A stretch of DNA of 64,000 nucleotides, taken from positions 1 to 64,000 of the forward strand of contig CAKZLE010000027.1 in NCBI GenBank assembly GCA_937125225.1. The letters run 5' to 3'. The position numbers and the translations under genes are program-made. A model generated the notes under the pieces. That model saw only the letters and a list, made by a program, of their open reading frames with translations. It ran no database searches and was not told where the DNA came from. The stretch is from an uncultured Spirochaetia bacterium. Its GTDB lineage: Bacteria; Spirochaetota; Spirochaetia; CAKZLE01. Positions 54,609-62,625 of the stretch are shown here, piece by piece; the stretch's first letter is position 1, and every line of letters begins with the position of its first letter.

Positions 54609-55049
54609 TCAAATGACGTAATCGACTATTCCCTCTGCCTCTTTCTCTTTGGTAAGCAGATCTTCCAATGTATATTTGTTCAAGACCTCTCTCATCGCCT
54701 GGTAGAGTTCATGCCAGATCGGCTGAGTCGTACAGACACCACTTCTTGAACAATTCGAATCCTGTGTCTCTATGCAGTGGACCGGGACGATGGTCCCCTC
54801 AAGTGCCTCTACTACCTGCAGGACGGTGATCGATGATGGTTCACGAGTCAGTTGGTAACCTCCATGGGCTCCCCTGATAGTCAGTATGAGTCCCGCTGCC
54901 TTAAGGGTTATGAGAATGTTCTCAAGATAGGAGTCCGGAATCTTCTGGATCAGGACGATCTCTTTCCGCTTGATCGGCTTCTCTCCATAGTGTTTTGCAA
55001 TCTCTAGTATTGCTCGAGTCCCATATCTTCCCTTTGTCGATAATCTCAT
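54609..55049 (-). CDS. Rrf2-family regulator of the sulfur operon
   Basis: 146 residues from ATG 55049, which is 6 bp after AAGGA; ATG 55052 is the alternative. MRLSTKGRYGTRAILEIAKHYG opens the Rrf2 winged helix, with IPDSYLENILITLKAAGLILTIRGAHGGYQL. The later segment VHCIETQDSNCSRSGVCTTQPIW holds three Cys (spacing C-x7-C-x4-C), reminiscent of the IscR/NsrR cluster loop, though spacing differs. Linked to cysK/metY/metA it resembles a CymR-like sulfur-status repressor, possibly with redox or Fe-S sensing. It probably represses its own operon. Confidence 0.88.
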   Translation of the reverse strand: MRLSTKGRYGTRAILEIAKHYGEKPIKRKEIVLIQKIPDSYLENILITLKAAGLILTIRGAHGGYQLTREPSSITVLQVVEALEGTIVPVHCIETQDSNCSRSGVCTTQPIWHELYQAMREVLNKYTLEDLLTKEKEAEGIVDYVI

Positions 55050-55060
55050 CATACTTCCTT

Positions 55061-55085
55061 AATGTTTATAAAACTAGTGAACATT
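55061..55085. promoter_or_regulatory. Candidate Rrf2 operator
   Basis: AATGTT (55061-55066) and AACATT (55080-55085) form an inverted repeat with an AT-rich centre, just upstream of the regulator start. A further GTTCAT-like half-site follows. An autoregulatory site is likely. Confidence 0.45.
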
Positions 55086-55114
55086 ATGAACAATAAGACA
55101 TATTCTACGAGAAG

Positions 55115-55696
55115 TCAAGGTTCACAAGATGAAATAATCAGATTGGTCAGATATGATAGGGCTTCCCGATAGCCTGAAGAAAAATCTTCACCAGTGTCGA
55201 AGAAGGGTATGGATAGAGCAGTCGCATCTACATACATACGTCTAATCTCATTGGTGAAGTAGATGAGAATCTTTAGAAATCCATCATTAGAAGTCTGTGA
55301 TGACCAGTCTAGCTCTCTTTGATGTTCTCGGATCGATTGCAGTTTCTCTTTAGGGAGTATTTGAAGATACCCAAGATAGATGATTGGGATAGAGAGTCTT
55401 CTCAGGTATCTCTCATGATCAGTAGGATAGAGTTGATAGAGATCTAGGATATAATCGGTCTGTTCATAAGTGATATGGCCCTAGAGGACCTGGATGAAAA
55501 GAGCCAATCTAGGGCTGAATTCTCAATAATCATCACGATGTCCTATCCCCGTCTCAGGATATTATCCTTCAAGAATTTAGATGATACTGTCACAACGGAG
55601 TAAGTAAAAGCTGGGAAGGTCTTTACCTATCTCCTTTTCTAATGATGTCTTACGGAGTTTGTAGAGCCATCGATGATGATGACCATACTGAGTCTC
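55115..55696 (-). pseudogene. Decayed unknown gene with four in-frame stops
   Basis: One minus frame runs unbroken in register for 193 codons except for four stops at 55577 (TAA), 55562 (TAA), 55523 (TGA) and 55481 (TAG). It reads HHHRWLYKLRKTSLEKEIGK...YPETGIGHRDDY, EFSPRLALFIQV, then 121 open codons (GHITYEQTDYILDLYQLYP...) to the TGA at 55115-55117. The long open tail, protein-like composition and single frame suggest a dead gene rather than chance. I recognise no family. It fills most of the 740-bp gap between the Rrf2 and ROK genes. Confidence 0.5.
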
Positions 55697-55716
55697 CTAA
55701 AAATACATAATAAAAC

Positions 55717-55769
55717 TTGACGAAGATAGAATCATGCTTTAAACTTAGTTTGTTCGACGGATAAACAAA
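55717..55769 (+). promoter_or_regulatory. Promoter and operator of the ROK/sugar operon
   Basis: TTGACG (55717-55722), 17-bp spacer, TAAACT (55740-55745). Immediately after it, TTTGTT (55749-55754) faces AAACAAA (55763-55769), an inverted repeat at the expected start of transcription. This is the usual place for a ROK repressor to bind. Confidence 0.55.
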
Positions 55770-55790
55770 GTAAAGAATGCAGGAGTTCAT

Positions 55791-56981
55791 ATGTCAAGAA
55801 CTGGTGATAATGTGTTAATCAAGAATCTCAACTATAAGATCATCCTTGATACCATAAGGAATGCAGGAGCTATCTCAAGAATAGAACTCTCAAGACAGAC
55901 GGGTCTTTCCCGCTCCACCTGTTCGGGGATCTGTGACAGGATGCTCAAGCAGGGGTTGATCCATGAGACGGGTAAGAGTACCTCATCAGGAGGAAGACGG
56001 CCCACCTTATTGGAGATCCAGCAGCGAGCAGGGGTAGTCCTTGGGCTCAAGCTCATGGATGGGGCGATCGATGGGGCGATCGTAGACCTAGGAGGTACTG
56101 TACTGCAACACCGGATCATAACGATTCCTAAGCATCAAGATCCGGATTCATACATCTCATACCTCATAGACTATTATCATGATATCGAGGCAGAACATGC
56201 AAAGGCCTATCCTGAAGTCAAGATCCTTGGGATCGGAGTCGGGGTCGGGGGAAGGATCGATTCCAAGAACGGTATTCTTATTGAGAGTTCTGTTCTGGAA
56301 TGGAAGGACCTGAGACTTCGTGAATTGCTTGAAGAGAAGTTGAGACTTCCGGTATTCCTGGAGAATGACGTCAATTCCTTAGCCTTTGGAGAGCGTTATT
56401 TTGGTAATGGGAGAGATTATGAGAACTTTCTCTGCCTCACTATGGGAGAGGGTATCGGTCTTGGGATCATATATCATGGAAAACTCCTTACCGGGGATCA
56501 TAACTCAGCCGGTGAGATCGGTCATATGAAAGTATCTTTGGATGGAGAAGCACCAGAATGTGCCTGTGGGCGAAAGGGATGTTTAGAAGCCTATGCAGCT
56601 GATAGAGCAGTCATCTCCTGGTATGAAAAACAGACTGGAGAGCTCTGTACCATATCAGAGATCATCATAAGAGCAGATTCACAGGATGCTGTTGCGAAAG
56701 CCTCCTTCGAGCGGGCCGGTTCCTATCTTGGCTTAGCACTCTCTACAACGGTGAACCTCTTCGATCCTCAAGCGGTGATCATCGGGGGGGAACGAGTAGA
56801 TGCCGCACCGCATGTTCTCCCCACAATGAGATCTGTATTCAATGAGAACACTGTCTATAATCTTGCTCAAGAGGTCGAGGTCATCGTGATGGAGCCATCA
56901 AATGATCTGTGGGTTCGAGGAGTCGCGGCTCTGGCTGTTCGTGAGTTCTTCTCAAGAAGTGAAACTTGGGAGGTCCGATAA
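55791..56981 (+). CDS. ROK-family transcriptional repressor
   Basis: 396 residues. N-terminal winged helix (about 10-75; GAISRIELSRQTGLSRSTCSGICDRMLKQGLI). The ROK kinase-like domain has DLGGTVL (phosphate loop), CLTMGEGIGLGIIYHGKLLTGDHNSAGEIGH and the zinc motif CACGRKGCLEAYA. XylR/NagC-type regulators bind a sugar and leave DNA. It heads a five-gene operon for oligosaccharide uptake and hydrolysis. The GH31 enzymes suggest an alpha-linked glucose or xylose ligand. Confidence 0.93.
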   Translation: MSRTGDNVLIKNLNYKIILDTIRNAGAISRIELSRQTGLSRSTCSGICDRMLKQGLIHETGKSTSSGGRRPTLLEIQQRAGVVLGLKLMDGAIDGAIVDLGGTVLQHRIITIPKHQDPDSYISYLIDYYHDIEAEHAKAYPEVKILGIGVGVGGRIDSKNGILIESSVLEWKDLRLRELLEEKLRLPVFLENDVNSLAFGERYFGNGRDYENFLCLTMGEGIGLGIIYHGKLLTGDHNSAGEIGHMKVSLDGEAPECACGRKGCLEAYAADRAVISWYEKQTGELCTISEIIIRADSQDAVAKASFERAGSYLGLALSTTVNLFDPQAVIIGGERVDAAPHVLPTMRSVFNENTVYNLAQEVEVIVMEPSNDLWVRGVAALAVREFFSRSETWEVR

Positions 56982-56982
56982 T

Positions 56983-57876
56983 ATGTATACTGGAAGTAGG
57001 CAGCAGACGAGGCGGGCAGTGATCTTTTTCCTGTTACCGGCTACTGTAGCCCTGATTATCTTTTTCCTCTTCCCGATCTTGGTATCAGCGGTCATGTGTT
57101 TTGTGAAATATGATCCTCTGAAAGGTTTTGATGCGATCAAAGTCGTAGGACTCGATAATTTCAAGAGATTGTTCTCAACACAGGATCTCGTCTCACAATT
57201 CAGACATGTGCTCTATTATATGGTGCTCTATATTCCTCTGGTTCTGATCACCTCGATGTCAGAAGCACTTGTATTGAATAAGGATTTCAACGGAAAGAAG
57301 TTCTATAAGATCCTCTTCTATCTTCCTGTCATATCTTCCTGGGTCGCTGTAGCACTTATCTGGAAATGGTTACTCAATGGGAAATATGGATTGGTGAACA
57401 ACTGGCTTCAGCTCATTGGGATCCAGGGGCCGAGCTGGATGACCTCTCAGGTCTGGGCTATGCCGGGGGTGGTGATCGCTGCCGTCTGGAAAGATACCGG
57501 TTATTACGCCCTGATCCTCCTTGCAGCACTCAAAGGTATCAACAAGACCTATTATGAGGCTGCAAAGATCGATGGAGCCTCTCCCTGGCAGAGGTTCAAG
57601 AGTATTACCCTGCCCTTGATCTCTCCAACGATGTTCCTGCTTGTCATCATCAATGTCATCAATGGTTTTCAAGTCTTCGAATCTATCTATATCATGACTG
57701 ATGGAGGACCCGCAGGAGCTACGAAAGTACCGGTAGAACAGATCTACAGGAATGCTTTTACCTATTTTAATATGGGCTATGCTTCCGCGATAGCCTGGGC
57801 ATTAGCTGTAGTGATCTTCGCAGTGACTATCATGCAATTCTCCTTTCAGAAAAAGTGGGTGTCTTATGAAGGCTAA
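56983..57876 (+). CDS. ABC sugar transporter permease (MalF/UgpA type)
   Basis: 297 residues from ATG 56983 with GGGAGG upstream. The track start lies in the ROK gene. Six helices. The EAA loop is YYEAAKIDGASPWQRFKSITLPLISPT. It starts 1 bp after the ROK stop. The partner permease overlaps its end by 11 bp. No ATPase gene is in the operon, so a shared MsmX/UgpC-like ATPase elsewhere probably energises it. Confidence 0.93.
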   Translation: MYTGSRQQTRRAVIFFLLPATVALIIFFLFPILVSAVMCFVKYDPLKGFDAIKVVGLDNFKRLFSTQDLVSQFRHVLYYMVLYIPLVLITSMSEALVLNKDFNGKKFYKILFYLPVISSWVAVALIWKWLLNGKYGLVNNWLQLIGIQGPSWMTSQVWAMPGVVIAAVWKDTGYYALILLAALKGINKTYYEAAKIDGASPWQRFKSITLPLISPTMFLLVIINVINGFQVFESIYIMTDGGPAGATKVPVEQIYRNAFTYFNMGYASAIAWALAVVIFAVTIMQFSFQKKWVSYEG

Positions 57877-58699
57877 ACGAACAATACGAAAGATTCTCTT
57901 CTATGTCATCATATCGATCATCGCCCTCTCTGCGATAGTGCCCTTTCTCTGGATGCTCAGCACCTCCTTCAAAGCACGAGAGGCTATCCACACGATCCCA
58001 ATCAGATGGATCCCGAAAGAGCCGAGTGTAGAGGCATATACCCAGATCTTCAAACTGAGTAATGTGAACTTCGCAAGAAGTATCATAAACAGCTTCTATG
58101 TCTCGACCCTTTTGACGATAGTTCCCCTTCTTACTGCTGCAATGGCTGCTTTTGCCTTTGCAAAACTGGAATTCAAGGGGAAGAACTTTCTCTTCAGTCT
58201 ATTTCTCTTCACCATGATGCTTCCAGGAACGATAACGATGATACCGAACTTCATAACTTTGAAGACTTTTGGGTTATTGAACAGATACCTTGCGCTCTTA
58301 CTTCCAGCTCTCTGTAATGCCTTTGCGATCTTCTTCATCAGACAGAACATGATGCGGATCAGCAATGTCTATATCGAGGCAGCCATGATGGATGGAGCCT
58401 CTCTGTATCGGGTCTTCTGGACGATCATGCTTCCACTGGCAAAGCCGGTGCTCTTCACCATGGGACTCTTCAATTTCATGGGAGCCTGGAATAGTTTTCT
58501 CTGGCCATTGATCGTCTTATCCAATAGGAGTAAATGGACCTTACAGTTGGGCCTCGGGAACATGGGAACACAATTCGGGAACTACCAGCATTTTCTCATG
58601 GCTGGTTCTCTGATATCGATCGTACCGATCGTTATCGTATATATCATAGCACAGAAATATGTTGAAGAGGGACTTTCCACAGGGGGTCTCAAAGGTTGA
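57866..58699 (+). CDS. ABC sugar transporter permease (MalG/UgpE type)
   Basis: 277 residues, six helices. N-terminal IIALSAIVPFLWMLSTSFK is typical of MalG-type permeases. The EAA loop is YIEAAMMDGASLYRVFWTIMLPLAKPVLFT. C-terminal QKYVEEGLSTGGLKG. It overlaps the preceding permease gene by 11 bp and forms the heterodimeric channel with it. Confidence 0.93.
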   Translation: MKAKRTIRKILFYVIISIIALSAIVPFLWMLSTSFKAREAIHTIPIRWIPKEPSVEAYTQIFKLSNVNFARSIINSFYVSTLLTIVPLLTAAMAAFAFAKLEFKGKNFLFSLFLFTMMLPGTITMIPNFITLKTFGLLNRYLALLLPALCNAFAIFFIRQNMMRISNVYIEAAMMDGASLYRVFWTIMLPLAKPVLFTMGLFNFMGAWNSFLWPLIVLSNRSKWTLQLGLGNMGTQFGNYQHFLMAGSLISIVPIVIVYIIAQKYVEEGLSTGGLKG

Positions 58700-58770
58700 C
58701 AGGTTGGCACCGGACCAAGGATTCCGGACTTAGAAATACCCATCAGAAGGTGATGGAAAAGGAGTTTGAA

Positions 58771-60033
58771 ATGAAGAACTGGTATAGCGCACTCATAGTC
58801 ATGGTACTTATGTGTTGTCTAGTAACACCACTGTTCGCATCGGGAGCTGCAGAGGATGATGTTGTAACGATCAAATACAACAACTTCTCCGCTGGAGAGA
58901 CTAATGCTGCAGTATTGCAGGAGATGATCGCACTTTTTGAGGCAGAGAATCCCAATATCAAGATAGAGAATGAGGCCATGGGCTATGGTGATAACTACTG
59001 GACACAGTTAGTCACACGTATTGCCGGTAATGATGCCCCAGATTGTTTTGAATTGAATATGGAGAACTTTCTTGCTCATGCAACAAGAGGGTCACTCAAG
59101 CCATTGGATTCACTTTTCTCCGAGACTGGTCTCGATAAGAATGTTTATAGCGAAGGACTTCTCGATGCAGTGAGCTTTGATGGCTCTCTCCAAGCTATAC
59201 CTCTAATGTTCTCTACTGTAGTCCTTGTCTACAATATGGACCTGTTCGATCAGGCTGGTGTAGCATATCCTACCGAAGATTGGACATGGGCAGATTCTCT
59301 AGAAGCAGGTATGAAGATCTCAGAACTAGGTGATGATATCTGGGGAATGTTCAATCCTATACAGTTCTGGGAATTCTACAAGGTCTCACAGCAGAATGGT
59401 GGTGGACTCATGACTCCTGATGGAAAGACTTTGACTATCAACAGTAAAGAGAATGTTGCGACCCTACAGTATATGCTTGATAGAGTCTATAAATATAAGG
59501 TCATGCCCGATAAAGAGGCTCAAGCAGACAGACCTGAGAGTGATCTCTTCGTAGAGGGAAAACTTGGTATGTGGCTTAATGGTGTATGGGCATTCAATGA
59601 TCTGAAGACACGAGCAGACTTTCCCTGGGGTGTAGAGGTAGAACCTGGAAATATCGCTAAGGCAACGCACTTCTTTGGAAATGTCGGTTGTGTGAGCCAG
59701 AGTACCAATCATCCGGAAGAGGCTTTCATGTTCCTGAACTTCCTTGCTTCTAATCCAAAAGCAGTCGATCTGAGACTCGAAGCACAGTGGGAACTTCCAA
59801 CCGTGAGCGATCCTGAGATCATGAAGAGATATATCGAAGATACCCCTCCAACGAATAAGATCGCAGTAGTGAACTCGTTGAATTATGCGGTAAAACCACC
59901 AGCATTAGAACAGTTCGCGGAATTGACCAATATCGTGAACACAAAGATCGAGATGGCAAGAGACGGTCTACTTTCTGCACAAGATGCATTAGATCAAGCA
60001 CAGAAAGAGGCCGAAGCACAAATCACCCTCTAA
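58771..60033 (+). CDS. ABC sugar-binding protein (family 1 extracellular)
   Basis: 420 residues from ATG 58771 after AAAGGAG (6 bp). The longer track start is 75 bp upstream and not signal-like. The signal peptide is about 1-25 (TPLFASGAA). SBP_bac_1 pattern: ALFEAENPNIKIENEAMGYGDNYWTQLVTRIAGNDAPD, WADSLEAGMKISELGDDIWGMFN, FVEGKLGMWLNGVWAFNDLK. Aromatic residues are numerous, suiting an oligosaccharide. A hairpin follows the gene. Confidence 0.93.
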   Translation: MKNWYSALIVMVLMCCLVTPLFASGAAEDDVVTIKYNNFSAGETNAAVLQEMIALFEAENPNIKIENEAMGYGDNYWTQLVTRIAGNDAPDCFELNMENFLAHATRGSLKPLDSLFSETGLDKNVYSEGLLDAVSFDGSLQAIPLMFSTVVLVYNMDLFDQAGVAYPTEDWTWADSLEAGMKISELGDDIWGMFNPIQFWEFYKVSQQNGGGLMTPDGKTLTINSKENVATLQYMLDRVYKYKVMPDKEAQADRPESDLFVEGKLGMWLNGVWAFNDLKTRADFPWGVEVEPGNIAKATHFFGNVGCVSQSTNHPEEAFMFLNFLASNPKAVDLRLEAQWELPTVSDPEIMKRYIEDTPPTNKIAVVNSLNYAVKPPALEQFAELTNIVNTKIEMARDGLLSAQDALDQAQKEAEAQITL

Positions 60034-60066
60034 CTGATTGAGATATCAGGTAGAACTTGCACTTTA

Positions 60067-60098
60067 GAGGCACCTGGCCCTCAAGAATCAGGTGCCTC
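60067..60098 (+). terminator. Intra-operon stem-loop after the sugar-binding protein gene
   Basis: GAGGCACCTG (60067-60076) and its perfect complement CAGGTGCCTC (60089-60098), loop 12. No T-run follows, and the next gene starts 31 bp later. It probably stabilises the upstream mRNA or partially terminates. Confidence 0.7.
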
Positions 60099-60129
60099 AT
60101 GTATTATTAATATGATAAGGAATATTTGT

Positions 60130-62619
60130 ATGGATATCAAGGACCTTCAAATCACTCATAACCCCCTCGGTAATGAGCAACCATATTTTCAACAACCTTT
60201 TGAAAGGTTTCCCCGGTACCCTATGGCAGGTCAGGCTGTTTCAGTCGGTGCCGTGATCATTCCTATGGATGAAGGTGAATATGTGGATCTTCTGTGGAGG
60301 AGCACATCTGAACATGAGGATTTCAATTCGATCCCTGCTATCTGTATCGGGACGAGTGACAGTGTAGGGAATAGTGGATGTGACCGGTATTGGCTTGCTG
60401 TAATTCCCCCCGTAGCCGGTGGTACTGAAGTCGAGTACTGTTTTCAGGTAAGTTCGGGACGGGCAAAGGCCAAGACCGAACTCTTCAAGTACATAGTCGG
60501 TACTGTCACGATCTATGATCGAGTGCTTGAATCGGGTGTGGATGAGGATACCCTCTATATTAAGAGTGAATCGTCTCGGACTCAGGAGAGTCTGCTGTGG
60601 GAGTTCACCTCGTTAGAGAATGAAGTGGTAACCACCTATTCGTTTGATTGCGATTTCCCAAAAGGTGTGACGCGAAATAAACTTCCTGATACGGGAATGA
60701 AGATGACCCTTCCCCATAGTAAGAGTTCTCTGACTCTTATGCCTGATGGAGACTTTCGTCTGCGAGATGCGCAGGCAGGAACGACCACCTCTTTTTCAGG
60801 TAGAATCGAACGATCATCGTGTCTCGTAGGGGGCAACCCTTTTCAGGAGATCTCCTTTACTGTCAATGCAACCCCTGAGGAGAAGTTCTTCGGATTCGGA
60901 GAACGCTACAACAAACTTGACCAGAGAGGGGAAATCATTCAGAACAGAGTCTTTGAACAGTATAAGAATCAGAGATTGAAGACCTATATGCCCATCCCTT
61001 TCTATCAGTCAAACAGAAGGTATGGGTTCTCTATTGATACGAACAGGAATGCTGTTTTTGATATCTGCTCGAAAGACGATAGATATGTGAACATCAAAGC
61101 TGAGATCGGCTCTGATATGAGACTTTCCTGTCACTGGTATTTCGGCTCCCCAAAAGTGATTCAGAGAACCTATTCGCAGAAACAGCTCTCTGAGCTTGAG
61201 ATACCCGATTGGGTATTGGGGCCATGGATGAGTAGTAATGAGTGGAACTCTCAACAAAGAGTCCTCTCAGAGGTGAAAACAGGAAATGACCTCGACATTC
61301 CGGCTACTGTTGTCGTGATAGAGGCCTGGAGTGATGAGGCTACCTTCTATATCTGGAATGATGCAGAATATGAACCGAAAGACTCAGACCAATCAATGAA
61401 ACTAGATGATTTCACCTTCCCAGAAGATGGCCTCTGGCCTGATCCGAAGGGTATGGTCGATCAGTTGCATGCTGAGGGGAAGAGGCTTGTTCTTTGGCAG
61501 ATCCCAGTGGTGAAGGAGTTCGAGAATCCAGAGGAGACTCCATTGCAGCAGAAGATAGATCAAGAATATGTAGAGTCTGCCGGTCTTTGTCTTCGTGAGG
61601 CTGATGGGTCAGCCTATCGAGTGAGACCAGGATGGTTCTCTCATAGCAGGGTTCCCGATCTGGCAGCAAAGAGAGTGAGAGATTGGTGGTTCGATAAGCG
61701 AGCATACCTCATGAACGAGTGTGGTGTAGATGGATTCAAGACTGATGGAGGTGAACACCTCTGGGGTTATGACGTTCAGGCTTCAGCAGCATATGAGAAG
61801 GAGCAGAAGCAGAGTGTTCTTGGTGATCAGATGATCAATACTTTTCCCCTCTCCTATATCTCCTCTTACCATGAAGCTATGAGAACGCATATCCCTGATG
61901 GAGACGGAATCACCTTCAGCCGTTCCGGGTATACCGGTGCGGGAAGTTATCCCTGCCATTGGACAGGTGATCAGGGCTCTACCTGGGATGCCTACAGGGG
62001 AGTCATCAATGCAGTGCTGAATGCGAACATTTCGGGCGTCCCTATCATCGGTTGGGATATCGGAGGGTTCAGTGGTGAGATCCCAACTGCGGAACTCTAT
62101 CTGCGTTCGACAGCGGCTGCGACCTTCTCTCCGATCATGCAGTACCATTCAGAGTATTACGATCATGTAGAACCACATGTGGATCGTACCCCCTGGAACA
62201 TCGCAAGAAGATGTGACGATCCCTCAGTGATCGATATCTATCGGATGTATGCGAAATTGAGAATGGAGATGATCCCCTATATCACCGTTGAGATCGAACA
62301 TACGAAGAATAGTGGGGAACCTCTATTGAGACCTCTCTGGTTGGATTCCCCTGATGATCTTCAATGTTGGGAAGAGGAGACATCCTACCGTTTCGGTCGT
62401 TCTCTCCTCATTGCTCCGGTCATGAATGAAGGGGAGGTCTCTCGAGAGATCTACCTGCCTCCGGGAAGGTGGGAAGATGTTTGGACTGGGAAGACCTTTG
62501 AAGGAGGGCAGATCATAGAGAAGGCCGTTCCCCTCGATACTATTCCGGTATTTAGGGACCTTGAGAGCACCTGGTCCCTCCCTCCAGAACTCTTTAGAGA
62601 AAGTTATAAGGAGTTATAG
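60130..62619 (+). CDS. GH31 glycoside hydrolase 1
   Basis: 829 residues from ATG 60130 (ATAAGGA upstream). Track ATG 60112 has no ribosome site. An N-terminal beta-sandwich (about 1-240) precedes the TIM barrel: FGFGERYNKLDQRG, then GVDGFKTDGGEHLWGYD with the nucleophile Asp and SYPCHWTGDQGSTWDAYRG with the acid/base Asp. The C-terminal domain has SLLIAPVMNEGEVSREIYLPPGRWEDVWTGK. No signal peptide, so cytoplasmic. KTDGGE resembles the KTDFGE of alpha-xylosidases, but substrate (alpha-glucosidase or alpha-xylosidase) is undecided. Confidence 0.9.
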   Translation: MDIKDLQITHNPLGNEQPYFQQPFERFPRYPMAGQAVSVGAVIIPMDEGEYVDLLWRSTSEHEDFNSIPAICIGTSDSVGNSGCDRYWLAVIPPVAGGTEVEYCFQVSSGRAKAKTELFKYIVGTVTIYDRVLESGVDEDTLYIKSESSRTQESLLWEFTSLENEVVTTYSFDCDFPKGVTRNKLPDTGMKMTLPHSKSSLTLMPDGDFRLRDAQAGTTTSFSGRIERSSCLVGGNPFQEISFTVNATPEEKFFGFGERYNKLDQRGEIIQNRVFEQYKNQRLKTYMPIPFYQSNRRYGFSIDTNRNAVFDICSKDDRYVNIKAEIGSDMRLSCHWYFGSPKVIQRTYSQKQLSELEIPDWVLGPWMSSNEWNSQQRVLSEVKTGNDLDIPATVVVIEAWSDEATFYIWNDAEYEPKDSDQSMKLDDFTFPEDGLWPDPKGMVDQLHAEGKRLVLWQIPVVKEFENPEETPLQQKIDQEYVESAGLCLREADGSAYRVRPGWFSHSRVPDLAAKRVRDWWFDKRAYLMNECGVDGFKTDGGEHLWGYDVQASAAYEKEQKQSVLGDQMINTFPLSYISSYHEAMRTHIPDGDGITFSRSGYTGAGSYPCHWTGDQGSTWDAYRGVINAVLNANISGVPIIGWDIGGFSGEIPTAELYLRSTAAATFSPIMQYHSEYYDHVEPHVDRTPWNIARRCDDPSVIDIYRMYAKLRMEMIPYITVEIEHTKNSGEPLLRPLWLDSPDDLQCWEEETSYRFGRSLLIAPVMNEGEVSREIYLPPGRWEDVWTGKTFEGGQIIEKAVPLDTIPVFRDLESTWSLPPELFRESYKEL

Positions 62620-62625
62620 ACACAT

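Noticed and set aside
51466-55115. SAM riboswitch or T-box ahead of the methionine/cysteine genes
   Set aside because: Only about 65 bp separate the Rrf2 start from the upstream remnant gene and no riboswitch core is apparent.
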